DNA of 64,000 bases from Kineococcus endophyticus (GTDB lineage: Bacteria > Actinomycetota > Actinomycetes > Actinomycetales > Kineococcaceae): the NCBI RefSeq assembly GCF_040796495.1, contig NZ_JBFNQN010000012.1, forward strand, positions 62,001 to 126,000, in the 5' to 3' direction. The translations under genes and the position numbers were made by a program. The notes below the pieces were generated by a model. It had not been told where the DNA came from, did not search any database, and saw nothing but the letters and a program-made list of their open reading frames with translations. Below are positions 8,897 to 17,436 of this stretch, one piece after another; the stretch's first letter is position 1; the number at the start of each line of letters is the position of its first letter.

Positions 8897-10480
8897 GTGG
8901 CCCGGATGCGTGACCTGCGAGTGAGCGTGAAGCTGGCCCTGGGCTTCAGCCTCGTGGGGGTCCTGCTCGTCCTCGTCGCCGGCGTCGGCATCCAGCGCCT
9001 CAGCGCCGCCCAGACGAAGATGGACTACCTGTCGACGTCGGGGATCGCCTCGGTCGACAGCATCGACAAGGTGCAGAACGCCTTCACCACCCTGCGTCTG
9101 GACATCGCCAACGCCGCCCTCACCCCCGACGCCGCCGGCACCACCGCGGCCCTCGCGCAGACCGACAGCGACAACCAGGCCCTCGACGCGGCCTGGACGA
9201 CCTACCAGGGCACCGACCCCGCGGCGTCCGCCGCCGCGCAGCAGGCGTACACCGAGGCCATCGCGTCCTACCGCAGCGCCGCCCAGGGCCTCGTCCCGCT
9301 CGCCGAGGACAACGACCTCGCCGGCTTCGTGGCGCTCCGCGCCTCCACCGTGACGCCCGCGGGGGACAAGGTGGGCCAGGCGCTCGCCGAGATCAACAAG
9401 GCCGAGGCGGAGTCCGCCGTCCAGCTGGCCGCCGAGGGCAAGAGCGCCTACCGCCAGGCCGTCGCCGTCCTCGTCGCATGCGTCCTGGTCGCCCTGCTCC
9501 TCGCCGTGGTGGTCGCGGTCCTCATCTCCCGCTCCATCGCCCGGCCGCTGGGACGTGCGGTGACGGTCATGGAGGGTCTGGCGCAGGGCCGCCTGGACCA
9601 GCGCGTCGCCTACGTCGCCAAGGACGAGGTCGGCCGGCTGTCCGCGGCCACCGACACCTCCCTGGAGTCCCTGTCGGCCACCGTCGGCCGCATCAGCGCC
9701 AACGCCACCACCCTGGCCGCCTCCAGCGAGGAACTCACCGCCGTCGCCACCCAGCTGTCCTCCGGCGCGGAGGAGTCCGCCGCCCAGTCCCACGTCGTGT
9801 CCGCCGCCACCGAGGAGATCACCGCCTCCATCGGGACCGTCGCCGCCGCCGGGGAGGAGATGACCTCGGCCATCCGCGAGATCGCCTCGGCCACCGCCGA
9901 CGCCTCCGCGACCGCCGCCACCGCCGTGGCCGCCGCCCAGGACGCCTCGCAGACCCTGGCCCGCCTGTCGGCCTCCAGCCGCGAGATCGGCGACGTCGTC
10001 AAGCTCATCACCTCCATCGCCGAGCAGACGAACTTGCTGGCCCTGAACGCCACCATCGAGGCGGCCCGGGCCGGGGAGATGGGCAAGGGCTTCGCCGTCG
10101 TGGCCGGGGAGGTCAAGGAACTGGCCCAGCAGACCGCCCGGGCGACCGAGGAGATCGTCGCCAAGGTCGGCGCCACCCAGGCCGACGCGCAGGCGGCGAC
10201 GGCCGCGATCGAGCAGATCGGCGAGGTCATCGTCCGCGTGGACGCCCTGCAGGCCACGATCGCCGCGGCGGTGGAGCAGCAGTCGGCCACCACCGCCGAG
10301 ATGGTCCGCAACGTCACCGAGGTGTCCACCGGGTCGCAGGAGATCTCCGTCAACATCTCCGGGATCGCCGCGGCGGCCTCCCAGACCACGACGAGCGCCG
10401 GGCACACCGCCACCACCGCCGACGAGGTCGCCCGCTCCGCCGCGGAGCTGAACGCCCTGGTCGGCACCTTCCGCCTCTGA
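8897..10480 (+). CDS. Methyl-accepting chemotaxis protein
   Basis: A 527-residue chemoreceptor. TM1 is about residues 13-33 and TM2 about 188-210; between them lies an Ala-rich helical extracellular region resembling a four-helix-bundle MCP ligand domain. A HAMP domain follows (about 211-265), then a long coiled-coil signalling domain with the hairpin tip [20 protein letters not shown] near residue 375, the CheA/CheW contact site. No C-terminal CheR-binding pentapeptide is seen. GTG 8897 was chosen because GAGAGG lies 8 nt upstream; the frame extends further up without a ribosome site. No other chemotaxis gene is nearby, so it is an orphan receptor. Confidence 0.92.
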   Translation: MARMRDLRVSVKLALGFSLVGVLLVLVAGVGIQRLSAAQTKMDYLSTSGIASVDSIDKVQNAFTTLRLDIANAALTPDAAGTTAALAQTDSDNQALDAAWTTYQGTDPAASAAAQQAYTEAIASYRSAAQGLVPLAEDNDLAGFVALRASTVTPAGDKVGQALAEINKAEAESAVQLAAEGKSAYRQAVAVLVACVLVALLLAVVVAVLISRSIARPLGRAVTVMEGLAQGRLDQRVAYVAKDEVGRLSAATDTSLESLSATVGRISANATTLAASSEELTAVATQLSSGAEESAAQSHVVSAATEEITASIGTVAAAGEEMTSAIREIASATADASATAATAVAAAQDASQTLARLSASSREIGDVVKLITSIAEQTNLLALNATIEAARAGEMGKGFAVVAGEVKELAQQTARATEEIVAKVGATQADAQAATAAIEQIGEVIVRVDALQATIAAAVEQQSATTAEMVRNVTEVSTGSQEISVNISGIAAAASQTTTSAGHTATTADEVARSAAELNALVGTFRL

Positions 10481-10497
10481 GGGACGCTGAGGGACCG

Positions 10498-10535
10498 GGC
10501 CCCGGATCGTGCGGAACCCCGCGCGGTCCGGGGCC
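10498..10535 (+). terminator. Hairpin after the chemoreceptor gene
   Basis: Arms GGCCCCGGA and TCCGGGGCC enclose a 20-nt segment that can itself pair as GCGG-AACC-CCGC. It begins 17 bp after the chemoreceptor stop and probably terminates it before the next small gene. Confidence 0.6.
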
Positions 10536-10554
10536 TCGGCCTAGGGTCGGCGGG

Positions 10555-10704
10555 GTGTTCCGCAACCTCGTCGACCACCCGTGGATCCTCGTGATCCTCT
10601 TCCTGCTGCTGCTGGCGGTGGCCGCCGCGGTGGTCATCGGGGTGGTCGTCCTGCTCGTGCTCAAGGGTCGGCGCCGCCCGCCGGGCCCGGGGGCCGGGTC
10701 CTGA
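10555..10704 (+). CDS. Small single-pass membrane protein
   Basis: A 49-residue frame with one transmembrane helix (about residues 10-37, ILVILFLLLLAVAAAVVIG and on) and a basic, Pro/Gly-rich tail KGRRRPPGPG facing the cytoplasm by the positive-inside rule. It has no ribosome site, but TAGGGT at 10542-10547 lies 7 nt before the GTG, the arrangement of a leaderless actinobacterial transcript. The family is not recognised. It is short enough that it could be spurious, but composition and promoter both support it. Confidence 0.55.
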   Translation: MFRNLVDHPWILVILFLLLLAVAAAVVIGVVVLLVLKGRRRPPGPGAGS

Positions 10705-10799
10705 CGCGGCGGTAGCATCCGGGAGTTCCCGGCCACCGCGCCGTCACCCCACCCGACGAGCACAGCCTCCGTCCGGCCCCTGACGCGTGGAGGACTCCG

Positions 10800-11177
10800 A
10801 TGACCCTCGACCTGCCCCCGACCACCTACGGCCGCATCGCGGCCGGCGTGCCCGTCACCGACGTCGAGCGGGCGCTCGGCTTCTACCGGGACGTCCTCGG
10901 CCTCGACGTCGTTGTCACCAACGGCGACCCGACCGGCTTCGTCATCCTGCGCCGCGGTGCGGCCGAGCTGCACCTGACGCTCCAGCGGGGCCACAAGGCA
11001 GGGCTGCACAACGTGGCCCACCTGCTGGTGGACGACGCGACGGCCCTGCACGACCACCTCGTCCGGCACGGAGCCCGCATCGTCAAGGGCCTGCGGGACG
11101 CGGACTTCGGGCTGCGGACGTTCGTCGTCGCCGACCCCGACGGCAACCGGGTCGACGTGGGCGAGCCGCTGCGCTGA
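10800..11177 (+). CDS. VOC/glyoxalase-family protein
   Basis: A 125-residue single-module vicinal-oxygen-chelate protein. VPVTDVERALGFYRDVLGLD is the opening strand and helix of the fold, and the C-terminal FVVADPDGNRVDVGEP is the usual D-P-D-G-N-x-x-x-x-x-E ending with a candidate metal-ligand Glu. Substrate unknown; such proteins include glyoxalase I, dioxygenases and antibiotic-binding proteins. GGAGGACT precedes the ATG. It converges with the glycosyltransferase gene, with 3 bp between the two stop codons. Confidence 0.85.
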   Translation: MTLDLPPTTYGRIAAGVPVTDVERALGFYRDVLGLDVVVTNGDPTGFVILRRGAAELHLTLQRGHKAGLHNVAHLLVDDATALHDHLVRHGARIVKGLRDADFGLRTFVVADPDGNRVDVGEPLR

Positions 11178-11180
11178 CGG

Positions 11181-12302
11181 TCAGCCGGCGAGGAGCTGAC
11201 CCGCGAGCGCCCGCAGGTCCCGTCCCCGGCTCTCCCAGTCGTGTCCCTGGGCGAGCCGGGTCATCCGCGCGGGGCGGGTCGGGTCCTCGTCGGCGAGGAG
11301 CTGCAGGACCCGGGCCACGAAGGTCGCGGGGTCCTGGACGAAGACCGCACCGTCGACCGGCGCCACCGCGGGCAGCGGGGTGCTGACGACGGGCAACCCC
11401 GCGGCGAGGTACTCGAACGTCTTCAGCGGGGAGATGCCGCGCGTCAGCGGGGTGCTCCGGTACGGCACCAGCCCCACCGAGGACGCCGCCAGTTCGCGCG
11501 CGAGCGCGGCCGGGGCGAGCGGGCCGACGAGCTGGGCGCCCGCCGCGGTGAGGTTGCGCCACAACGGGTTCGCCGGCTCGACGACCGGACCGACGAGCCG
11601 GAGCCGACTGCCCAGGGCCCTGGCCAGCTCGAGCAGCAGCTCGCCGTCGAGTTTGTGCGGAGCGAGCGTCCCGGCGAACACCACCGATGTTCCACGGGAA
11701 ACATCCGGATCCTGGGCCGCGGCACTGAACAGGGCGACGTCGCACACGTTGAGCAGGCAGCGGGTGTCCGCGAACCCCTGCGAGCGGAGGTGGTCCTCGA
11801 TGGCCGGGCTCGTGCCGATCGCGACGTCGGCCTCCAGTCGCCACTCGGCGGCGAGCAGCCGCCCGCGGTGGACGCCGGGGTTCTCGTGCAGCAGGTCGAC
11901 GAGGTGGTAGACCGTCCGGTCAGCCCGCCGTTCCAGGCCGTACGTGAACGGTGTGTACGTCCACAGCAGCCGCGGACCGGGGTGCTCGACCCAGCGCCGG
12001 AGCTGGCGGTGCAGCAACGCGGAGTTCACGCGCCGGGTGCTCGGGGCGTGGTGCGGGATGACCCGGGGCGTGACGACCTCGACGCCCTGCGGGACGGGCC
12101 GACCCTCCAGCGCGGGCGCGGACCGCAGTCGGCGCACGACGCGACGGGCGTCGGAGGGCCGCAGGGACCGGGTCCCGGTCCCCTCGGCGAACACGACGGG
12201 CCAGTCCGCGGCGAGGGCCCGGGTCACGTGGTGCTGGTTCGTGGCGACGGGGGCGTTCCAGTCGGCGGTGCCGAGGACGAGGACGAGGGGCGTCTCGTTC
12301 AC
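11181..12302 (-). CDS. Glycosyltransferase (EPS, GT4-like)
   Basis: A 373-residue glycosyltransferase on the minus strand. Motifs include LLWTYTPFTYGL, VYHLVDLLHENPG, SVVFAGTLAPHKLDGELL, and GISPLKTFEYLAAGLPVVST, where the E of KTFEYLAAG is the conserved donor-site Glu. Related proteins act in teichuronic-acid or exopolysaccharide assembly. The GTG start overlaps the stop of the upstream sugar-phosphate transferase (GTGA), so initiation and elongation enzymes are co-translated. The codons for DVSRGTSV form a one-mismatch parS palindrome (11688-11703). Confidence 0.85.
   Translation of the reverse strand: MNETPLVLVLGTADWNAPVATNQHHVTRALAADWPVVFAEGTGTRSLRPSDARRVVRRLRSAPALEGRPVPQGVEVVTPRVIPHHAPSTRRVNSALLHRQLRRWVEHPGPRLLWTYTPFTYGLERRADRTVYHLVDLLHENPGVHRGRLLAAEWRLEADVAIGTSPAIEDHLRSQGFADTRCLLNVCDVALFSAAAQDPDVSRGTSVVFAGTLAPHKLDGELLLELARALGSRLRLVGPVVEPANPLWRNLTAAGAQLVGPLAPAALARELAASSVGLVPYRSTPLTRGISPLKTFEYLAAGLPVVSTPLPAVAPVDGAVFVQDPATFVARVLQLLADEDPTRPARMTRLAQGHDWESRGRDLRALAGQLLAG
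11688..11703. other. One-mismatch parS-like site
   Basis: TGTTCCACGGGAAACA differs from the local ParB-box form TGTTCCACGTGAAACA at one base (G for T at position 10). It lies in the glycosyltransferase coding sequence, where the minus strand encodes V-S-R-G-T, about 21.7 kb from parA. Confidence 0.45.
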
Positions 12303-13714
12303 CGTCCCGCCGCCGAGAGCACCTGACCGACCGTGCGCAGGAGGATCTTCACGTCCAGCCACAGCGACCAGTTCTCGACGTAGTGGTTGTCGAAGCGGGC
12401 GCGCTCGGAGATCGAGGTGTCCCCCCGCAGACCGTGCACCTGGGCCCAGCCGGTGACCCCGACGGGCACCCGGTGCCGCCACAGGTAGTCGTCGTAGTCG
12501 AGCGTGAACTGCTCCACGAAGTGCGGGCGTTCGGGACGCGGCCCGACGAGGGACATCTCCCCGCGCAGGACGTTCCACAGCTGGGGCAGCTCGTCGAGGG
12601 AGAGGCGGCGGAGCCAGCCGCCGACCGGCCCGACGTTCTCCTGGGCGTTCCAGCGGACGTCGGAGGAGGCGTCCGGACGCATCGTGCGCAGCTTCAGCAG
12701 CGGGAACGTGCGGCCGTCCAGCCCCACGCGCTCCTGCCGGAACAGCGGACCGGGCCCGACCTCGTGGCGCACGAGCGCGGCGCACACCAGCAGGACGGGC
12801 ATCGCCACCACGAGACCGAGGGCCGAGGCGGCCACGTCCATGACGCGCTTGAGCGGCCACGTCACGGCACGGAACGCGGGCCGCCGCAGCTGCACGAGCG
12901 GCACCCCCCGCACGGACTGCACGAAGCGGTGGGTGTTGGTGACCTGCCAGAACCGCGGCACGGTGAAGATCTCGACGGGCAGGCCCTGGCAGCTGCGCAG
13001 GACGTCGACGACGACCATCTCGGGCACGTTGGAGTAGGCGATGACGACGATGTCGGCCGCCTGCTCGGTCACGAGCCGCTCGAGGTCGGCGATGCCACCG
13101 AGCACCGGCAGGGGGCGCTCCCCGGCGGACAGCCGCGGGTCGTCGTCGATGAACCCCACCGGCAGGAGACCCTGCTCACCGGACTGCAGGTGCTCGACGA
13201 TCTGCGCGCCGAGCCCACCGCAGCCGACGACGAGGGTGCGCATGGCGATGCGGCCCGCCGTCCGGTACCGGACGCGCAGGACGTACACCACGGCGCGCGC
13301 GCACAGGATCAGGACGGTCTGGGCGAGGGCCACCAGGAGCGTGCTCCGCTCCACGTCACCGATGCCGAGGGCGCCGTCCGCGATGGACGCGACCCCGACC
13401 GAGGCGATGCCCGCCCCCGCCAGGAGGGGCAGGTCGTCGAGGATGCTGAGGTCCATGCGCGGGCGGTAGAGGCCGGCGAAGGCGTGGACGACGAGGGCCG
13501 CCACCGAGAAGACGACGACGGCGGGGTCCCCGTGGCCGAGCAGCAGCACGACGGCCAGGACGCACACCGCGTCCGTGGCGAGCAGCAGGGTCGCGAGCTG
13601 GGAACGGTTGCGACGCGCGCGGCGCAGGGATCCCCACGAGGGGCGGCGGACGGCAGCCGTCGATCCAGCACCGGCCGAGCGCGCGCTCGTCCCCGGTTCG
13701 CTGGTCGTGGCCAC
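12299..13714 (-). CDS. Undecaprenyl-phosphate sugar phosphotransferase
   Basis: A 471-residue polyprenyl-phosphate hexose-1-phosphate transferase of the WbaP/WcaJ type, which starts exopolysaccharide synthesis by loading the first sugar phosphate onto undecaprenyl phosphate. The N-terminal half has four hydrophobic segments, then a CoA-binding-like Rossmann region (TLVVGCGGLGAQIVEHL). The catalytic half has a membrane hairpin (KRVMDVAASALGLVVAM), then FRQERVGLDG, FPLLKLRTMRPDA, LPQLWNVLRGEMSLVGPRP and a C-terminal VTGWAQVHGLRG. GTG start with GGAGGAC 6 nt before. It is divergent from the Wzz/BY-kinase gene, sharing a 189-bp promoter region. Confidence 0.92.
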   Translation of the reverse strand: MATTSEPGTSARSAGAGSTAAVRRPSWGSLRRARRNRSQLATLLLATDAVCVLAVVLLLGHGDPAVVVFSVAALVVHAFAGLYRPRMDLSILDDLPLLAGAGIASVGVASIADGALGIGDVERSTLLVALAQTVLILCARAVVYVLRVRYRTAGRIAMRTLVVGCGGLGAQIVEHLQSGEQGLLPVGFIDDDPRLSAGERPLPVLGGIADLERLVTEQAADIVVIAYSNVPEMVVVDVLRSCQGLPVEIFTVPRFWQVTNTHRFVQSVRGVPLVQLRRPAFRAVTWPLKRVMDVAASALGLVVAMPVLLVCAALVRHEVGPGPLFRQERVGLDGRTFPLLKLRTMRPDASSDVRWNAQENVGPVGGWLRRLSLDELPQLWNVLRGEMSLVGPRPERPHFVEQFTLDYDDYLWRHRVPVGVTGWAQVHGLRGDTSISERARFDNHYVENWSLWLDVKILLRTVGQVLSAAGR

Positions 13715-13807
13715 GTCGGTCCTCCAGGTCGGCGTCCCCGTAGCACACCGCCCGGGCTCAACACCGTTCTTCGTCGTCCCGACGGCGTGTCGACTTGAGG
13801 TGTCCGG

Positions 13808-13858
13808 CCTCCTGTCCATCGTTTCAACCCGTTCGGCGGGTCCCCTGCCGACAGGAGG
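13808..13858. promoter_or_regulatory. Inverted repeat in EPS divergent promoter
   Basis: CCTCCTGTC (13808-13816) and its exact complement GACAGGAGG (13850-13858) are 33 bp apart in the intergenic region between the divergent sugar transferase and Wzz/BY-kinase genes. It could be a two-half operator or an RNA stem in the kinase leader. The regulator is unknown. Confidence 0.35.
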
Positions 13859-13903
13859 ACCCGTCCGGGTCAACTGGCCGGGACCTCGGCCGATGGACGA
13901 GCC

Positions 13904-15295
13904 GTGGACCTCGTCGACTACCTGCGCGCGCTGCGCAAGCACTGGATCCTCGTGGTCCTGTCGGTGCTGCTGGGCAGCGGGGCCGGCTTCGGCGCCTACT
14001 CCACGAGCGCCCCCGTGTACCGCGCCGACTGCCTCATGTTCGTGTCCATGTACGACACGGGCAACGCCGCCCTCCTCATGCAGGGCAGCATGTTCACGCA
14101 GCAGCGCGTCCAGTCGTACACGAGCGTCCTGGAGAGCCCCAAGGTCCTCACCCCGGTGATCCGCGAGCTGGGCCTGGACACCACGCCCCGCGCCCTCGCC
14201 GAGCACGTGGGTTCCAGCGCCCCCATCGGGACGGTCCTCATCGAGGTCACCGTCGACGAGTCCTCGCCCCAGCTGGCCGCCGACGTCGCCAACTCCATCT
14301 CCCGGCACTTCGGCACGGCGGTCAGCGAGCTCGAGCAGGCCACCCCCGAGACGATGAGCCCCGTCCGCATCAACGTGCTGCGGCCCGCCGAGGTCCGTCG
14401 CGACCCGATCGCCCCCGACCTCGTCAAGATGCTGGCCCTCGGCCTGCTCGCCGGCGCGGTCCTCGGAACCGGGCTCGCCATCCTGCGCGAGGTGCTCGAC
14501 ACGACCGTCAAGACGCTCACCACGATCTCCGACCTCGGCGCCCCCGCGCTCGGGTCCGTGCCCGCGGGCGAGAGCGGCGACCGCCCCGAGCTCGTGGTCG
14601 AGGGGTCCCGCTCCCCGCAGTCCGAGGCCCTGCGGCAGGTCCGCACCAACCTGCAGTTCGCCGACGTCGACCACCCGCCGCGCCTGGTCGTGGTGACGTC
14701 CGCGCTGCCCGGGGAGGGCAAGAGCACCACCGCGGTCAACCTCGCGCTGACGTCCGCGGCCGCCGGGTTGCGGACGATCCTCGTCGAGGGCGACCTGCGG
14801 CTGCCGCGGGTCGCGGACTACCTCGGCGTCGAGGACAGCGCCGGCCTGACGACGGTCCTCGCCGGCCGCGCCGACCTCGACGACGTCCTGCAGCCCTACG
14901 GCGACACCGGCCTGTCCGTCCTGGCCGCCGGCCCCATCCCGCTCAACCCCGCCGCCCTGCTGGGCTCCCGGCACATGAGCGAGCTGCTGCAGCGGCTGCG
15001 CGACCGCGCCGACCTCGTCATCGTCGACAGCCCGCCGCTGCTGCCCGTCGCCGACGCCGCCGTCCTGGCCCGGCAGGCCGACGGCGCCGTCCTCGTCGTC
15101 AAGCACGGCAGGACGACGCGCGAGCACCTCGCGCGCGGTCTGGAGCGCCTGCGCGCCGTCGACGCGACCGTCCTCGGCGGGGTGCTGACGATGGTCCCGT
15201 CGAAGGCGTCGGAGTACAGCTACGCCTACGAGTACGGCTACGGCTACCAGCCGACGACCCCCGCCGACGCCGAGCACGTCCTCCTGGAGCGCTGA
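13904..15295 (+). CDS. Wzz-type BY-kinase (capsular CpsD/Wzc-like)
   Basis: A 463-residue fusion of a chain-length determinant and a bacterial tyrosine autokinase. The Wzz domain (about 1-215) has TM1 near 15-35 and TM2 near 178-200 around an extracytoplasmic loop. The kinase domain has Walker A ALPGEGKSTT near 266, Walker A' ILVEGDLRLPR near 294 and Walker B DLVIVDSPPLLP near 370. A tyrosine cluster YSYAYEYGYGYQP near the C-terminus is the likely autophosphorylation tail. It controls polymer length and export together with the polymerase. A convergent tyrosine phosphatase gene follows 6 bp after its stop. The GTG start has only a weak GACGAG. Confidence 0.92.
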   Translation: MDLVDYLRALRKHWILVVLSVLLGSGAGFGAYSTSAPVYRADCLMFVSMYDTGNAALLMQGSMFTQQRVQSYTSVLESPKVLTPVIRELGLDTTPRALAEHVGSSAPIGTVLIEVTVDESSPQLAADVANSISRHFGTAVSELEQATPETMSPVRINVLRPAEVRRDPIAPDLVKMLALGLLAGAVLGTGLAILREVLDTTVKTLTTISDLGAPALGSVPAGESGDRPELVVEGSRSPQSEALRQVRTNLQFADVDHPPRLVVVTSALPGEGKSTTAVNLALTSAAAGLRTILVEGDLRLPRVADYLGVEDSAGLTTVLAGRADLDDVLQPYGDTGLSVLAAGPIPLNPAALLGSRHMSELLQRLRDRADLVIVDSPPLLPVADAAVLARQADGAVLVVKHGRTTREHLARGLERLRAVDATVLGGVLTMVPSKASEYSYAYEYGYGYQPTTPADAEHVLLER

Positions 15296-15301
15296 GCGCG
15301 C

Positions 15302-15889
15302 TCAGACCACCGCGACGACCGCGGCCAGCGCCTCGTCGAGCCGCCGCGCGGCCTTGACCTGCACGTCCAGCTTGGCCCGGTGGACGTCGTCGACGTCGTC
15401 GCTGGCCGGGTCCTTGGGCGCCGTCGGCCCCCGCCACGCCGGGGCGGCGGCGACGAGCGCCTTCCAACCCGCTCCCGGCGAGGCGCTCGCGGGCAGACGC
15501 CCCTCCGCACCGAGCATCCGGGCGATGCGCGCCAGCTCGAGCACCGTGAACACGCGCCGCTGCGCCGAGGGGACGAGCGCGATGACCGCGCCGCGCTGCT
15601 CGCGGGTCATCGTCAGCACGAGGTCGGCGGCGCCGACGAGCTGCGCGTCGAGCTGACGCCCGGACTCGCCGCCCGTCAGGTCGGGACGCCCGACCTTCCG
15701 CAGGACGGTCGCGACGTCGGTGTCCACCGGCTCCCCGACCAGGGCCGTCGTGCCGGCGCTGGCGACGCGGATGGTCGCCGCGCGTTCGCCGAACCGGTCC
15801 GCGAGGTGGTGACGCAGCAGCGACGCGGCCATCGGCGAGCGGCTGACGTTGGCCGTGCAGACGAGGAGGACCTCGAACCTGGTCCTCAC
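15302..15889 (-). CDS. Low-molecular-weight protein tyrosine phosphatase
   Basis: A 195-residue LMW-PTP. VLLVCTANVSRSPMAASLL contains the C-x5-R-S P-loop (Cys nucleophile near residue 10). The general-acid Asp is probably in PKDPASDDVDD in the C-terminal part. It likely dephosphorylates the tyrosine tail of the BY-kinase encoded convergently 6 bp away, as Wzb does for Wzc. It is longer than the usual 150-160 residues because of about 30 residues between PSAQRRVF and the acid loop. The GTG start at 15889 was chosen by homology to the first strand. The AAA ATPase gene lies 16 bp upstream. Confidence 0.9.
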   Translation of the reverse strand: MRTRFEVLLVCTANVSRSPMAASLLRHHLADRFGERAATIRVASAGTTALVGEPVDTDVATVLRKVGRPDLTGGESGRQLDAQLVGAADLVLTMTREQRGAVIALVPSAQRRVFTVLELARIARMLGAEGRLPASASPGAGWKALVAAAPAWRGPTAPKDPASDDVDDVHRAKLDVQVKAARRLDEALAAVVAVV

Positions 15890-15905
15890 GCCGGCCCCAC
15901 CGCCC

Positions 15906-16922
15906 TCACGGGGCCATCTTGAGCATCTGCCGTCGTTCCCGCAGCGCGGCGAGCAGCGCACCGGTCTCCACCTGGGCGGCGCCGTCGAGGATGCACTGCT
16001 TGGCCGCCAGGGTCGCCGCGGCCGAGACCTGCTCGTGGCTCAGTCCGCTGGCGGTGGACGCGACCCGCGGCCACTCCACCGCGGACAGGTCGAAGCCCCG
16101 CAACCGGCGCAGGACGACCTCCTGCACGACCCCGGTGCTCGGCAACGGGTAGTCGACGACGGTGTCGAAGCGGCGCAGCAGGGGACGGTCGAGCAGCTGG
16201 GGCCGGTTCGTGGTCACCACGAGGACGCCGGCGGAGGCGTCGGCGTCCAGGAACCCGGTGAAGGCGCGCAGCACGTCCCGCAGGCGGGTGCGGCTGCGTT
16301 CCCCGCCGTCGGGGTCGATGAGGGCGTCGACGTCGTCGAACAGGCAGACCGCACGGCTCTGGGCCATGAGGTCGAAGACGAGGGACAGCTGCGCGACGGC
16401 GTCGTCGGCCGGCAGATCGGCGAAGGCGTCGAGGCGGGCCGTGAAGACGGGGACGGCCAGTTCCGCGGCGAGCACCTCGGCCGTCATGGACTTGCCGGTG
16501 CCGGACGGTCCCGTGAGGAGCAGCTTGCGCAGCGGCTGGAACCCCCGGGCGCGCAGGACGTCGGCGTGCCGCTGCTCGGTGAGCACGCGGTGCAGGCGGG
16601 CCATGACGTCGCTGCCGAGCGCGAGGTCGGCCAGGGTCGTGCGGGGGAGGGCGACGGTGAGGACCCGGGCCAGCTCCCCGCGCGGCTGGACGACGGTGGT
16701 CGGGGCGGCGGGCGGGGGCGGGCTCTGCGGCCGGGCGGCCGACCGCCGGGTGTCGAGCAGCGCCCGCAGGTCCTCGACCTCACGCGCCCGGTCCCCCTTG
16801 CGGCCGGCGCTGTCGAGCACCTCCGTCAGGGCGGCGCGGAACTTGGCGTCGTCGCCGGCGGTGTGGCTCTCCACGAGCGCCTTGACCTGTGCGGCCGTGG
16901 CCAGCAGCCGTCCCTCCACCAT
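15906..16922 (-). CDS. AAA family ATPase
   Basis: A 338-residue single-AAA-module protein. A helical N-terminal region of about 70 residues and a Pro-rich linker (PQSPPPPAAP) lead into the ATPase core with Walker A GPSGTGKSMT (about residues 139-148), Walker B VCLFDDVDAL, a sensor-1 VVTTNRP and an arginine-finger-like LLRRFD. This resembles SpoVK/FtsH-like stand-alone AAA proteins that remodel or unfold partners. The partner is unknown; position just upstream of the tyrosine phosphatase suggests co-transcription. There is no clear ribosome site, but TAAGAT lies 3 nt before the ATG (6 nt before an in-frame GTG), so a leaderless message is possible. Confidence 0.85.
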   Translation of the reverse strand: MVEGRLLATAAQVKALVESHTAGDDAKFRAALTEVLDSAGRKGDRAREVEDLRALLDTRRSAARPQSPPPPAAPTTVVQPRGELARVLTVALPRTTLADLALGSDVMARLHRVLTEQRHADVLRARGFQPLRKLLLTGPSGTGKSMTAEVLAAELAVPVFTARLDAFADLPADDAVAQLSLVFDLMAQSRAVCLFDDVDALIDPDGGERSRTRLRDVLRAFTGFLDADASAGVLVVTTNRPQLLDRPLLRRFDTVVDYPLPSTGVVQEVVLRRLRGFDLSAVEWPRVASTASGLSHEQVSAAATLAAKQCILDGAAQVETGALLAALRERRQMLKMAP

Positions 16923-16959
16923 TGGATCTTACCGTGGGTAGTTCGACCGTCACGGGTCT

Positions 16960-17361
16960 TCAGGCGACGAAGAGGCAGAAGGGATGGCCGGCCGGGTCGG
17001 CGTCGACGTAGAGGGGCTCGTCGGGATCGTCCGTGCGGTCGAGCAGCAGCGTCGCGCCGAGCTCCAGGGCCCGCTGCTGGTGGTGCTCCAGCACCTCGCG
17101 GTCGGGCACCGTGAAGTCGACGTGCACCTGCTGCGGGACCCGCCCCGTCGGCCACGTCGGACGGGGGAGGTCGTCGACCTGTTGGAACGCCAGGACGCGG
17201 GACCCGTCGCCCTCGGTGAGCACGAGCCAGTCCGCGGGACCCGTCCCCTCGTCGCCGTCGCGGTACCTCAGGCCCAGCAGGGCCCGGTAGAACTCGGCGA
17301 GGGCGCGGGCGTCGGTGGTGTCCAGCACCGTGTGCAGCGCGCGGGGGAAGGGGACGTCCAC
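16960..17361 (-). CDS. VOC/glyoxalase-like protein
   Basis: A 133-residue VOC-fold protein: HTVLDTTDARALAEFYRALLGL at the start, QQVHVDFTVPD in the middle (candidate metal-ligand His) and VDADPAGHPFCLFV at the end, as in the glyoxalase-like domain family common in actinobacteria. Substrate unknown. GTG start. It sits between the AAA gene and tRNA-Ile with the same orientation as both. Confidence 0.82.
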   Translation of the reverse strand: MDVPFPRALHTVLDTTDARALAEFYRALLGLRYRDGDEGTGPADWLVLTEGDGSRVLAFQQVDDLPRPTWPTGRVPQQVHVDFTVPDREVLEHHQQRALELGATLLLDRTDDPDEPLYVDADPAGHPFCLFVA

Positions 17362-17400
17362 CGCGCCACCGTGCTCCTGCTCGGCCGCCCCTGCACGACG

Positions 17401-17431
17401 AAGCCCCCGTGGACGACGTCCACGGGGGCTT
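17401..17431 (-). terminator. 14-bp stem terminator after tRNA-Ile
   Basis: AAGCCCCCGTGGAC (17401-17414) pairs perfectly with GTCCACGGGGGCTT (17418-17431) across a 3-base loop. On the minus strand it begins 6 nt past the tRNA-Ile discriminator base and ends in a short T run, so it terminates tRNA-Ile transcription. Confidence 0.85.
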
Positions 17432-17436
17432 GGCGG

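Noticed and set aside
12383-13798. 471-codon plus-strand frame opposite the sugar transferase
   Set aside because: Shadow frame with biased His/Asp/Arg/Pro content; the minus-strand gene has full family motifs.
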